A stretch of DNA of 32,769 bases from positions 1 to 32,769 of the forward strand of contig JAURVI010000023.1 of assembly GCA_030655515.1 (NCBI GenBank). The letters run 5' to 3'. Of this stretch, positions 8,945 through 16,208 are shown in pieces. This DNA comes from Polaromonas sp. Its GTDB lineage: Bacteria; Pseudomonadota; Gammaproteobacteria; Burkholderiales; Burkholderiaceae_C. Each line of letters opens with the position of its first letter. Position 1 is the stretch's first letter. A program made the position numbers and the translations under genes. The notes below the pieces were generated by a model. It saw nothing but the letters and a program-made list of their open reading frames with translations, was not told where the DNA came from and did no database searches.

Positions 8945-9020
8945 GGGTGCTTAGCTCAGTTGGTAGAGCAGCGCCCTTACACGGCGTAGGTCGGCGGTTC
9001 GAGCCCGTCAGCACCCACCA
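8945..9020 (+). tRNA. tRNA-Val (anticodon UAC)
   Basis: A complete 76-nt cloverleaf is present. The acceptor stem GGGTGCT pairs with AGCACCC, the D arm is GCTCAGTTGGTAGAGC, the anticodon loop is CTTACAC with TAC at positions 34-36, and the T loop is TTCGAGC. The terminal CCA is encoded. It lies between hupB and ppiD, an order known in Burkholderiales. Confidence 0.97.
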
Positions 9021-9030
9021 CAGACTGGAC

Positions 9031-9057
9031 AAAGGCGAACAGATGGTTCGCCTTTTT
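9031..9057 (+). terminator. Rho-independent terminator after tRNA-Val
   Basis: The stem AAAGGCGAAC (9031-9040) pairs with the complementary arm at 9046-9055 around an AGATG loop and ends in a T-run. It would stop the hupB/tRNA-Val transcript before ppiD. Confidence 0.85.
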
Positions 9058-9116
9058 CATTGATGGCTTGACGTAAATGGTAAATGGCCGATTGACAGCC
9101 GCACAGGAAATTCGAG

Positions 9117-11048
9117 ATGTTTGATTTCATTCGCAAGCACACCAAGGTCACCATGGGCTTGCTGTTTTTGTTGATTGTTCCGTCCTTTGTGTTGTTCGGT
9201 CTGGGCGACTACAGCCGCAACCGGCAGAGCAGCACCGTGGTCGCCAGGGTGGACGGTCAGGATATCGTGCAGTCCGAGTGGGATCTGGCGCATCAAAACG
9301 AAGTCAGGCAGATCCGGGCTTCGATGCCGACAATCGACGCCAAGTTGCTGGACTCTCCCGAGGCCCGGTACGGCGCGCTGGAGCGCCTGGTGCGAGACCG
9401 GGTGCTGGCGGCGGCCGCCGCCAAAAGCAAGCTGGTCGTGCCCGATCAGAAATTGCAAAGGTTGTATGCCGAAGACAAGGCCATCGCTGCATTCAGGCTT
9501 GCCGACGGCAAATTCGACCGTGCCGGTTTCCTGTCGCAAACGGGGTTGACGCCAGAGGCCTATGAAGCGGGACTGCGGGCTGACCTGGCGGGGCGCCAGG
9601 TGATGCTGGGCATTGCGGGCACCGGGTTTTCCTCCAGGTCCGCGGCCGATGCCGCGCTCAATGCCTTTTTCGAAAAACGCGAGGTGCAAGTGGCCCTCTT
9701 CAACACCGCGGACCATGCGGCCAAGGTCAACCCCAGCGATGCCGAGCTGGCGGAGTTTTACAAGGGCAACCAGGCCCTGTTCCAGGCGCCTGAGCAGGCG
9801 AGCATCGAATACGTTCTGCTCGATCTGGAAGCCGTGAAAAAAAGCATCACGGTCAATGATCAGGAACTGAAAACCTACTACGAGCAATACACGCAGCAAC
9901 TGGCAGGCAATGAAGAACGCCGAGCCAGCCATATCCTGATCGAGTCGCCCGCCAGCGCGCCGGCCGCGGACCGCCAGAAAGCCAAAGCGAAGGCGGAGCA
10001 GTTGCTGGCCGCCGTCAAAAAAACGCCCGACTCGTTTGCCGAGCTGGCCCGCAAAAACTCGCAGGACACCGGCTCGGCCCTCGCCGGCGGCGACCTGGAC
10101 TTCTTTGCCCGCAAGGCCATGGTCAAGCCTTTCGCCGACGCTGTGTTTTCGATGAAGACGGGCGATATCAGCGAGGTCGTGGAAACCGAGTTTGGTTATC
10201 ACATCATCAAGCTGACCGATGTCAAGCGCCCCAAGCAGCGAAGTTATGAGGAGATGAAACCCACGCTGGAGACCGAGCTGAAACAGCAGCAAGCCCAAAA
10301 GAAATTTGCGGAAGCCGCCGAGACATTTACCAATGCAGTGTACGAACAACCCGACAGCTTGCGCCCGATTGCCGAGCGGCTGAAGCTGGAAGTCAAAACC
10401 GCCGGCAAGCTGACCCGAAATCCGGCGGCGGGGGCCACCGGTGTGTTGGCCGATCCGAAGTTTCTTAATGCGCTGTTTGCGCCTGATGCTGTCGAAAAAA
10501 AGCGCAACACCGAAGCGCTGGAGGTGGGTTCCAGCCAGTTGGTGTCCGGCCGCATCACCGACTACACGCCAGCCAGAGTCTTGCCCCTGGCGGAAGTCAA
10601 GGACCGGGTGCGCGAGCACCTGCAGCAGCAGCGCGGTGCCGAACTGGCCCGTAAAGACGGTGCCGAAAAACTCGCGGCCTGGAAAGCCAACCCGGCGGCG
10701 GCGACGCTGCCTGCCGCGGTGGTGGTGTCGCGCGACCAAACGCAACGGCTGCCGGAGCCGGTGGTCAATGCCACGTTGAGTGCGGACGCCTCTGCCTTGC
10801 CGGCACTGGTCGGCGTGGAACTGGCGACGCAGGGTTATGCGATTGTCAAAGTGCTCAAGGTGCTGCCGCGTGAAGCGCAAGCACCGGCTGCTGCCCAGCA
10901 GGCCCAGGCCCAGTACACTCAGTGGTGGACTTCGGCGGAAAGCCTGGCGTATTACAACGCTCTGAAAGAGCGGTTCAGGGCCGAGATCAAAGTTCCCAAG
11001 CCCGCCGAACAGAAGGTCGGCGCAGAAAGCGGCGCGCGAAGCGGATAA
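9117..11048 (+). CDS. ppiD: Periplasmic folding chaperone / peptidyl-prolyl isomerase
   Basis: PpiD is an inner-membrane-anchored periplasmic chaperone that sits near the Sec translocon and helps newly exported proteins fold. The 643-residue product starts with a single membrane anchor (about residues 13-30) and continues with a SurA-like N-terminal chaperone domain. A parvulin domain lies near residues 265-365 (RRASHILIES...FGYHIIKLTDVK), with a further C-terminal chaperone-like part. Length agrees with the family (about 620-640). Start ATG 9117 is preceded by an AGGA Shine-Dalgarno. Many parvulin domains in PpiD are weak or inactive as isomerases; I cannot judge activity here. Confidence 0.94.
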   Translation: MFDFIRKHTKVTMGLLFLLIVPSFVLFGLGDYSRNRQSSTVVARVDGQDIVQSEWDLAHQNEVRQIRASMPTIDAKLLDSPEARYGALERLVRDRVLAAAAAKSKLVVPDQKLQRLYAEDKAIAAFRLADGKFDRAGFLSQTGLTPEAYEAGLRADLAGRQVMLGIAGTGFSSRSAADAALNAFFEKREVQVALFNTADHAAKVNPSDAELAEFYKGNQALFQAPEQASIEYVLLDLEAVKKSITVNDQELKTYYEQYTQQLAGNEERRASHILIESPASAPAADRQKAKAKAEQLLAAVKKTPDSFAELARKNSQDTGSALAGGDLDFFARKAMVKPFADAVFSMKTGDISEVVETEFGYHIIKLTDVKRPKQRSYEEMKPTLETELKQQQAQKKFAEAAETFTNAVYEQPDSLRPIAERLKLEVKTAGKLTRNPAAGATGVLADPKFLNALFAPDAVEKKRNTEALEVGSSQLVSGRITDYTPARVLPLAEVKDRVREHLQQQRGAELARKDGAEKLAAWKANPAAATLPAAVVVSRDQTQRLPEPVVNATLSADASALPALVGVELATQGYAIVKVLKVLPREAQAPAAAQQAQAQYTQWWTSAESLAYYNALKERFRAEIKVPKPAEQKVGAESGARSG

Positions 11049-11064
11049 GGCGCCCAGTTCTCGT

Positions 11065-11070
11065 TATAAT
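11065..11070 (+). promoter_or_regulatory. -10 element of the tRNA-His promoter
   Basis: A perfect TATAAT lies 11 bp before the mature tRNA-His 5' end. No good -35 hexamer is seen at 16-18 bp upstream, which falls in the end of ppiD. Confidence 0.6.
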
Positions 11071-11080
11071 TCGGCTCTGC

Positions 11081-11157
11081 GGTGGCTGTAGCTCAGTTGG
11101 TAGAGTCCAGGATTGTGATTCCTGTTGTCGTGGGTTCGAGCCCCATCAGCCACCCCA
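11081..11157 (+). tRNA. tRNA-His (anticodon GUG)
   Basis: A 77-nt cloverleaf includes the extra G at -1 opposite C73, the hallmark of tRNA-His. The acceptor stem is GGTGGCTG with CAGCCACC, the anticodon loop TTGTGAT has GTG at positions 34-36, and the T arm is GTGGG-TTCGAGC-CCCAT. CCA is encoded. The D stem has one G-T wobble (GCTC/GAGT). Confidence 0.97.
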
Positions 11158-11166
11158 GTCAATATT

Positions 11167-11203
11167 AAAAAGCCCGCTATCATTTGGATAGCGGGCTTTT
11201 TTT
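11167..11203 (+). terminator. Rho-independent terminator after tRNA-His
   Basis: AGCCCGCTATC (11171-11181) pairs with GATAGCGGGCT (11187-11197), extended by A4/T4 and followed by a T-run. This is a strong intrinsic terminator. Confidence 0.92.
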
Positions 11204-11287
11204 ATTTGGTGTTGCTTGTAGGCAATCTGTCGGTGTAGAGCGCCTCGTTTGCAGATTTCTTGCCATCATCCATGTGATACGCGCCTG

Positions 11288-11506
11288 TCAAGCGATAACG
11301 GCAGCCCATGCGCGTAACTCGTTGAGACTTGGAAATTGGCGTGCTCGTAGTTCAATGCTTCCTGCCGTGTCGAAGCGGTCAAATGCGTTACCTGACCATT
11401 GTTCTTTGTCAAAGGCGGATTTTTTCACACGCTCCCGTGCAAGCTCTTCATCGGTTTTTCCATAAAACGGCTCAAAGTTCGGCGCCGGGTCAACCGGGGT
11501 GGTCAT
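11288..11506 (-). CDS. Small hypothetical protein
   Basis: This is a possible 72-residue protein that I do not recognise. It is polar and charged, with a run of E/R/K residues in the middle (GKTDEELARERVKKSAFD) and no signal peptide or membrane segment. It lies alone on the minus strand between the tRNA-His terminator and a degraded stretch. Its coding status is uncertain, since the surrounding 700 bp shows weak gene structure; it may be an intact small gene or a remnant. Confidence 0.4.
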   Translation of the reverse strand: MTTPVDPAPNFEPFYGKTDEELARERVKKSAFDKEQWSGNAFDRFDTAGSIELRARQFPSLNELRAWAAVIA

Positions 11507-11760
11507 GCTGATCTACCTCGATCACGCCCGGGAGGACGTCAAGGCCCGCTGCCGACCTGTACGCGGCGGTGATTCCGGCGCTGTATGCGCTGGTCAAGCA
11601 ATGGCGCCTCGACAAGGGGCTGGAGCGCTAAAAAAAGTTGGCCCCCATCCCCGGAGTTTTTGTGCCGGTTGATCCCCTGGACGAGACGCAGTGTCGCCAA
11701 GTGGAAGACGCCATGGGTTGCTGCCGCCTTGGGCTTCAGACAGGCCAGGCGCATCTCTGA
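11505..11760 (+). pseudogene. Degraded coding stretch, unknown origin
   Basis: Three short plausible peptide segments follow each other with a frame change and a stop between them. They are MLIYLDHAREDVKAR from 11505, then ADLYAAVIPALYALVKQWRLDKG ending in a stop at 11631, then KLAPIPGVFVPVDPL... ending at 11760. The frame break around 11550 suggests a decayed gene or genes. I do not recognise the family. Position just after a tRNA gene and terminator would suit debris from an old insertion, but no duplicated tRNA end was seen. Confidence 0.3.
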
Positions 11761-11807
11761 CGTTTCCGGTTGTTGAAGCGACCGGTTTTTGGCCGATACT
11801 TCAGGTC

Positions 11808-11930
11808 ATGTTCATTTCTGAAGCCCACGCTGCGATGAATGCCATTTATGCCGCCGGCAATGACAATGAGCAGGCGCTGGCCGGGTGGATGGGCATGAAC
11901 CTTGACCCCCATCTCGCAAAGGAGGCCTGA
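11808..11930 (+). CDS. Short ORF upstream of a small membrane protein
   Basis: A 40-residue ORF contains HAAMNAIYAAGNDNEQALAG and ends one base before the next start codon. Its end carries the strong Shine-Dalgarno of the following gene (AAAGGAGG, 11918-11925). It may be a real small gene coupled to its neighbour or the tail of a decayed one. I do not recognise a function. Confidence 0.35.
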   Translation: MFISEAHAAMNAIYAAGNDNEQALAGWMGMNLDPHLAKEA

Positions 11931-11931
11931 T

Positions 11932-12159
11932 ATGCGAGCCCTGTTCAGTATCGTGAGCCTGTTGATCGTCCTCGCCATCGTCGGGGTGCTGGCCAAAAAG
12001 CAGTTGTCCCCAGCGCCCGCCAAGCCGGCATCGGCAGACGGCTCGGTGCGCTTGCCGGTGCCTGCCGCGGGGACGACGCCGCAACAGCAAAGCCAGCAAG
12101 TCCGACAGACGCTGGAAAACACCATGCAGCAGGCTCGCCCCATGCCGGAAGACAATTAA
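11932..12159 (+). CDS. Small single-pass membrane protein, unknown
   Basis: This 75-residue product has one hydrophobic segment at about residues 4-21 (FSIVSLLIVLAIVGVLA) followed by a polar, Pro/Ala/Gln-rich tail with a short amphipathic region rich in glutamine. The start ATG 11932 follows a near-perfect Shine-Dalgarno (AAAGGAGG) at good spacing, which decides the start. Topology would place a short N-terminus and a long tail on opposite sides of the inner membrane. It lies 43 bp before the tadA fusion and may be cotranscribed. Function unknown. Confidence 0.65.
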   Translation: MRALFSIVSLLIVLAIVGVLAKKQLSPAPAKPASADGSVRLPVPAAGTTPQQQSQQVRQTLENTMQQARPMPEDN

Positions 12160-12202
12160 CAAGTGGTGTTGCGACGTTGCACGCTGTCCAAATAAAGCAT
12201 TT

Positions 12203-13582
12203 ATGAGCGACGCAGACTTCATGCAACTGGCGTTGGCGCAGGCCAGGCAGGCCGCCGCCGCCGGAGAGGTGCCGGTCGGCGCCGTGCTGGTTTGGCAGGG
12301 CCGGGTGATTGCCACCGGCCGCAATGCGCCGATTGATGGGCAAGACCCGACGGCCCACGCTGAAATGCTGGCGTTACGCGCTGCTGCCCAGGCCCTGGAC
12401 AACTACCGGCTCGACGAGTGCGAGCTGTTTGTCACGCTGGAGCCCTGCGCCATGTGTTCTGGCGCCATGCTGCATGCCCGGCTAAAACGCGTGGTGTTTG
12501 GTGCGCCGGACCCTAAAACCGGGGCGGCGGGCTCGGTCATCAACCTGTTTGCCAATACGCGGCTGAACCATCAAACGCAGTGGCAGGGCGGGTTGCTGGC
12601 CGATCAATGTGGCGCATTGTTGCAAGATTTTTTTCTGCAAAGACGTACCGAGCAGCGCGAACAAGCAAGGGGGAACCACCCTTTGCGCGACGATGCCTTG
12701 CGCACGCCCGATCAGGCTTTTGCCGGGCTACCGGGCTACCCGTGGTCGCCGCACTACCTGAGCGACCTGCCTTCGCTGGCCGGCCTGCGCATGCACTACC
12801 TGGACGAGGGCGATGGTCAGGGCCTGACTTACCTTTGCCTGCACGGCAATCCGGCCTGGAGCTACCTCTACCGCAAGATGATTCCGGTCTTTCTGCAGGC
12901 GGGACATCGGGTGGTGGCTCCCGATTTGATTGGCTTCGGCAAAAGCGACAAACCCAAGAAAGACAGTTTTCACAGCTTCCAGGGGCATCGGCAGAACCTG
13001 CTGGAACTGGTGGAGCGGCTGGACCTGCACAACATCGTGCTCGTGGTGCAGGACTGGGGCGGCCTGCTGGGATTGACCTTGCCGATGACTGCACCCGGGC
13101 GTTACAAGGGCCTGCTGGTCATGAACACCACCTTGGCCACGGGTGACCAACCGCTGCCTGCGGGCTTTTTGGCGTGGCGCGCGATGTGCGCCAACAATCC
13201 GGAGTTTGATGTGGCGCGGTTGTTTGCGCGCGGCAACCCGCAAATGAGCGTTCAAGAGTGCGCCGCCTACAACGCACCATTCCCCGACAAAGGTCATCGC
13301 GCCGCGCTGCGCGCCTTTCCTCCGATGGTGCCGGAGTTGGAGGACTCGGACGGTGCGGCTATCTCGCGCCAGGCGCGTGAATTCTGGCGGGAACGCTGGC
13401 AAGGTCAGACCTTGATGGCCGTGGGCGCGCAAGACCCGGTGCTGGGGCTGCCGGTGATGCGCCATCTGCAAAAAATCATCAAGGACTGCCCCGAACCGAT
13501 GGTGCTGCAGCATGCCGGGCATTTTGTTCAGGAGCACGGCGAGGCGATTGCGCGCAGCGCCGTGCGCTTTTTCCACGCATGA
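12203..13582 (+). CDS. tadA: TadA tRNA adenosine deaminase fused to haloalkane dehalogenase-like hydrolase
   Basis: Two enzymes are joined in one 459-residue frame. Residues 1-150 are TadA, which deaminates A34 to inosine in tRNA-Arg(ACG). The zinc site HAE (His52, Glu54) and PCAMC (Cys82, Cys85) is complete. After a charged linker (about 147-165), residues 166-459 form an alpha/beta hydrolase close to the DhlA-type haloalkane dehalogenases (LRTPDQ...YPWSPHYL). It has nucleophile Asp284 and halide-binding Trp285 in VQDWGG, cap Trp325 in GFLAW, acid Asp411 and base His440 in AGHFVQEHG. HGNPAWSY supplies the oxyanion region, with Asn216 where DhlA has Glu. No stop or internal start with a good Shine-Dalgarno separates the parts. 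Real dehalogenase activity is inference; another hydrolase substrate is possible. Confidence 0.9.
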   Translation: MSDADFMQLALAQARQAAAAGEVPVGAVLVWQGRVIATGRNAPIDGQDPTAHAEMLALRAAAQALDNYRLDECELFVTLEPCAMCSGAMLHARLKRVVFGAPDPKTGAAGSVINLFANTRLNHQTQWQGGLLADQCGALLQDFFLQRRTEQREQARGNHPLRDDALRTPDQAFAGLPGYPWSPHYLSDLPSLAGLRMHYLDEGDGQGLTYLCLHGNPAWSYLYRKMIPVFLQAGHRVVAPDLIGFGKSDKPKKDSFHSFQGHRQNLLELVERLDLHNIVLVVQDWGGLLGLTLPMTAPGRYKGLLVMNTTLATGDQPLPAGFLAWRAMCANNPEFDVARLFARGNPQMSVQECAAYNAPFPDKGHRAALRAFPPMVPELEDSDGAAISRQAREFWRERWQGQTLMAVGAQDPVLGLPVMRHLQKIIKDCPEPMVLQHAGHFVQEHGEAIARSAVRFFHA

Positions 13583-13667
13583 GGGGCGGGTGCAGCGGTC
13601 CGGTGGCTGCTGAACACGGCTGCCAGCGCCTGCGGGCGTTCCGACCCAGCGGTGGGATACTCCATCC

Positions 13668-14618
13668 GTGAAGAAACATATCTACATTTATTCCCCCTCC
13701 AGCGCGGTGCGCGACAAAGCTGCTTTCAAGCGCGGCGTGATGCGCCTCAAAACACTTGGCTATGACGTGGAGGTTGATGAAGCCGCACTGAGCAGTCACC
13801 AGCGGTTTGCCGGGAACGACGAGACCCGCCTGGCCGCCATCGCCCGGGCGGCCGCCAGCGGTGCCGATGTGGCGCTGATATCGCGGGGCGGTTACGGCCT
13901 GACGCGCATCCTGCCCGCCATCAACTACAAGGCGCTGGCCAAGGCGGTGTCCAAGGGAACACGTTTTGTCGGCCTGAGCGACTTCACGGCATTGCAGAAC
14001 GCGCTGCTCGCCAAAACCGGGGCGGTAAGCTGGGCCGGCCCGGCCCTGGGCGAGGACTTTGGAACCGAGAGCCAGCCTGACGACATCATGGAAGCCTGCT
14101 TTGACGACCTGATCACAGGGCAGGGCGAAGGCGCCGGCTGGAAATTCCCAAAATCCGCTACCAAATCAGTAGCTTCTGGCGCACTGTCTGAAAAGGTCGA
14201 AGAACAATTTAGTGTGAAAAATTCGGTCTTGTGGGGCGGCAACCTGGCGGTGCTGTCTTCACTGGTCGGCACACCGTACCTGCCGTCGGTCAAAGGCGGC
14301 ATCCTGTTTCTGGAAGACGTACACGAGCACCCTTACCGGCTGGAGCGCATGTTGACGCAGTTGCTGCACGCCGGTGTGCTGGCCCAGCAAAAAGCAGTTG
14401 TTCTGGGCCAGTTCAGCAACTACCAACTGGTGCCGCACGACAAGGGCTTCAAACTGGCTTCGGTGGTGGACTGGCTACAAGGACGAATCAAGGCGCCGGT
14501 GCTGACCGGTTTGCCTTTTGGTCATGTGGCGACCAAAGTCGTGTTGCCGGTGGGCGCGAAAGTGACGCTGGCCGTCGATGGCCGGAATGCTTTTTTACTC
14601 TGGGGCCACAGCCATTGA
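13668..14618 (+). CDS. ldcA: Muramoyltetrapeptide LD-carboxypeptidase (peptidase S66)
   Basis: LdcA removes the terminal D-Ala from murein tetrapeptides in the cytoplasm during cell-wall recycling. The 316-residue product is of family size. The nucleophile serine is in FVGLSDFTAL, and the S66 landmarks SRGGYG, WGGNLAVL, FLEDVHEHPYR and GHVATKVVLPVG are all present. Start GTG 13668 gives the expected MKKHIYIYSPSS N-terminus. Between DDLITGQGEGAGW and LWGGNL lies a loop with unusual low-conservation residues (SATKSVASGALSEKVEEQ) that coincides with an imperfect palindromic DNA repeat. The reading frame is kept, so the enzyme is probably active. Confidence 0.93.
   Translation: MKKHIYIYSPSSAVRDKAAFKRGVMRLKTLGYDVEVDEAALSSHQRFAGNDETRLAAIARAAASGADVALISRGGYGLTRILPAINYKALAKAVSKGTRFVGLSDFTALQNALLAKTGAVSWAGPALGEDFGTESQPDDIMEACFDDLITGQGEGAGWKFPKSATKSVASGALSEKVEEQFSVKNSVLWGGNLAVLSSLVGTPYLPSVKGGILFLEDVHEHPYRLERMLTQLLHAGVLAQQKAVVLGQFSNYQLVPHDKGFKLASVVDWLQGRIKAPVLTGLPFGHVATKVVLPVGAKVTLAVDGRNAFLLWGHSH
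14157..14210 (+). repeat. Palindromic repeat-like insert within ldcA
   Basis: GCTAC (14157-14161) and GTAGC (14169-14173) flank CAAATCA. The following segment resembles the dispersed GCTAnC...GnTAGC-TGCTTGCGC repeats I associate with Comamonadaceae genomes. It is AT-richer than the flanks and encodes the non-conserved loop of the protein. Family assignment is from memory and uncertain. Confidence 0.4.
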
Positions 14619-14662
14619 GCACAAGCCGGGGGAGTCGAAGACCGAAGCTAATGAACAAGTCT

Positions 14663-15139
14663 CTAAACGGTCAGGGAACTGCGCCGGGAGCCGAGGCTGC
14701 CGGGCAGCAGGCCTTCGAACATCTTGGTGATGCTGCCGACCTTCTGGCGGGCAATGACTTCGCCCTGCATGGCCGACAGCACGGCCATCACGTCACCCCT
14801 GGCGTACCAGAGACCTTGCGCATCCTGGGCGTAGCGTACCCGCAGTGCGATTTTGGGGTAGTGTTTTTCGCCAAACTCGCCGAGTTCGTTAAGCATGATC
14901 TGCCGAATGCTCTCTGTACGATTTTGCAGAACGGCAGAGGTCACTTCGCCACCACTGAGCATGCCCAGTAGACTGCTTTTTAGATGAGGGTTGATCCAAC
15001 GCATTCGAAGACTTTCAAGTGATGAGTCACGATAAATTGCCCAATTTGATAGATTAAGGCGCTGCGCAAGCGGGTGCAAATGATATTGTTGAGCAACATT
15101 AGCAAAAAACAACAAATAAATCAAGATGTTAGTAACCAA
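14663..15139 (-). CDS. Hypothetical protein, orphan
   Basis: A 158-residue product on the minus strand that I do not recognise. It starts with a hydrophobic stretch (NILIYLLFFANVA, about residues 4-16) that could be an uncleaved membrane anchor or signal-like segment. A soluble part follows, with a QNRTESIRQIMLNELGEFGEKHYPKIALRVRY region. The 5' half is AT-rich compared with its neighbours, and a low-GC stretch continues to about 15300, which suggests foreign origin. It is convergent with ldcA and borders the phage-derived scar. Confidence 0.6.
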   Translation of the reverse strand: MVTNILIYLLFFANVAQQYHLHPLAQRLNLSNWAIYRDSSLESLRMRWINPHLKSSLLGMLSGGEVTSAVLQNRTESIRQIMLNELGEFGEKHYPKIALRVRYAQDAQGLWYARGDVMAVLSAMQGEVIARQKVGSITKMFEGLLPGSLGSRRSSLTV

Positions 15140-15295
15140 ATGTCATGTTGATTCTTATTTTGAGTGTTGTTTAATACTTTTGGATTCATTGCTTTTGGCA
15201 CTGTCAGCGAAAAACCGCCTGATACCCGGTCGGTGAACTATTCACATCCTGCGCCTTTTGTTTTTCAAAAAATTCCTTTGACCTTTGAGAGACGC

Positions 15296-15390
15296 ATGAC
15301 CAAATACCCTTTCACTACATCAACGGGCAGTGGGTCACGGCGCAATCGGCTGCATCCTTGCCGGTGCATGATTCCAGCACCGGCGGCCTA
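15296..15390 (+). pseudogene. N-terminal stub of an aldehyde dehydrogenase
   Basis: From ATG 15296 the reading MTKYPF continues, after a one-base frame change near 15310, into HYINGQWVTAQSAASLPVHD followed by SSTG. That is the typical start of NAD(P)-dependent aldehyde dehydrogenases (Y-I-N-G-Q-W-V, then S-S-T-G). The similarity stops at about 15390, where phage-like sequence begins. Some 360 or more residues, including the catalytic Cys and Glu, are missing from the window, so this is a truncated and frameshifted remnant that marks an insertion or deletion boundary. Confidence 0.65.
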
Positions 15391-15675
15391 CCTGTCGTCA
15401 GCTCAAAGGCGTGGCTGTACGGCGACTACCAATACACCGGCATAGACCCCGCCACCGGGCAACTGATCACCGATGGCGAGTGGTACAGCGATGCGGTGGC
15501 GCGTCGTTATGACATTGAGCAAAGGGCTGCGGGCGCCACACCTGCCGCCACCTCCAACAATGGCGCGGCCTTTGGCATCTATCCGAATGTGTTTAACAGC
15601 ACCCTCATCAACGCCGCGGCCATCAATGACGCGCGCCAGATTGATCGAATCCTTGAGCGCCAGCGAGGCTATTAA
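15391..15675 (+). pseudogene. 3' fragment of a probable phage structural gene
   Basis: The open frame directly after the aldehyde dehydrogenase stub encodes AWLYGDYQYTGIDPATGQLITDG and then a polar Ala/Asn-rich tail, ending at 15675. It has no start codon of its own that looks genuine. It is followed immediately by tiny phage lysis-type membrane genes, so it is most simply the C-terminal end of a phage virion gene. I do not recognise the exact family. Confidence 0.4.
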
Positions 15676-15699
15676 CTTTTACACCGACGAAAGACCACC

Positions 15700-15852
15700 A
15701 TGAACCGTTTCACCGAACCTTCCACCTGGGCCGGCTTCGTGGCACTGTTTCAAGTGGTGGCGACCTTCCTGCCGCCGCAGTATTCATGGATTGCCCACGC
15801 CGTCACGGCGGCGGCGGGCTCGGCCGCGGTCGGGTTGCGTGAAGCCCGCTAA
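15700..15852 (+). CDS. Small phage membrane protein (holin-region type)
   Basis: A 50-residue protein with one hydrophobic hairpin-like stretch (WAGFVALFQVVATFLPPQYSWIAHAVTAAAGSAAVGL). It matches in style the short proteins that open with MNRF-EPSTWAG and precede lysis genes in many prophages. It lies 2 bp upstream of the next gene in a tight cluster of three. A holin or holin-antagonist role is inference. Confidence 0.6.
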   Translation: MNRFTEPSTWAGFVALFQVVATFLPPQYSWIAHAVTAAAGSAAVGLREAR

Positions 15853-15854
15853 AC

Positions 15855-16022
15855 ATGAGCGAAGCCCTGCAGATTGCCCTGTTCACCGCCGTTGCGAATG
15901 GCTTGGTGACCTGGGGCGTGGTCAGCACAAAGCTGGCCTGGCTGCGCCGCGATGTCGAAAAACTGGAGGAACGCGTGCAAGCTTGCGAAGCCCGCCACCA
16001 GTGGAGGCGCGCCGATGACTAA
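15855..16022 (+). CDS. Small phage membrane/coiled-coil protein
   Basis: This 55-residue product has an N-terminal membrane segment (about residues 5-24, IALFTAVANGLVTWGVVSTK) followed by a charged coiled-coil-like stretch (RRDVEKLEERVQACEARHQ). That architecture is common to phage i-spanin/holin-associated proteins. Its stop overlaps the next start (8-bp overlap). Function within a lysis cassette is inferred from context. Confidence 0.55.
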   Translation: MSEALQIALFTAVANGLVTWGVVSTKLAWLRRDVEKLEERVQACEARHQWRRADD

Positions 16023-16200
16023 GGCCATCATCCCGACCACGCCGGAATTTTTGCGCGAGGCCCTGATCGTCATCGGCGGCGCGCTGATCGCCGCCTTTGT
16101 GCTGTCCCAACTGCCCGCCGTGCGGGCCTACATTCAAAAGAACGTCAGCGGCGGGCCGGGTGGCCTGGGCGGGGTTGGGTGCGACTGCGATACGCACTGA
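16015..16200 (+). CDS. Small phage membrane protein with Gly/Cys tail
   Basis: The product is 61 residues, with one membrane segment (about 17-35, LIVIGGALIAAFVLSQL) and a glycine-rich tail ending CDCDTH. It overlaps the previous gene by 8 bp and is the last of three tiny membrane genes before a terminator-like hairpin. Not recognised beyond its lysis-cassette style. Confidence 0.5.
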   Translation: MTKAIIPTTPEFLREALIVIGGALIAAFVLSQLPAVRAYIQKNVSGGPGGLGGVGCDCDTH

Positions 16201-16208
16201 CTACCAAC

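Noticed and set aside
14231..14971. A 246-codon frame overlapping ldcA and the orphan gene
   Set aside because: It is out of frame with ldcA, has no motif, and is antisense to the orphan gene.
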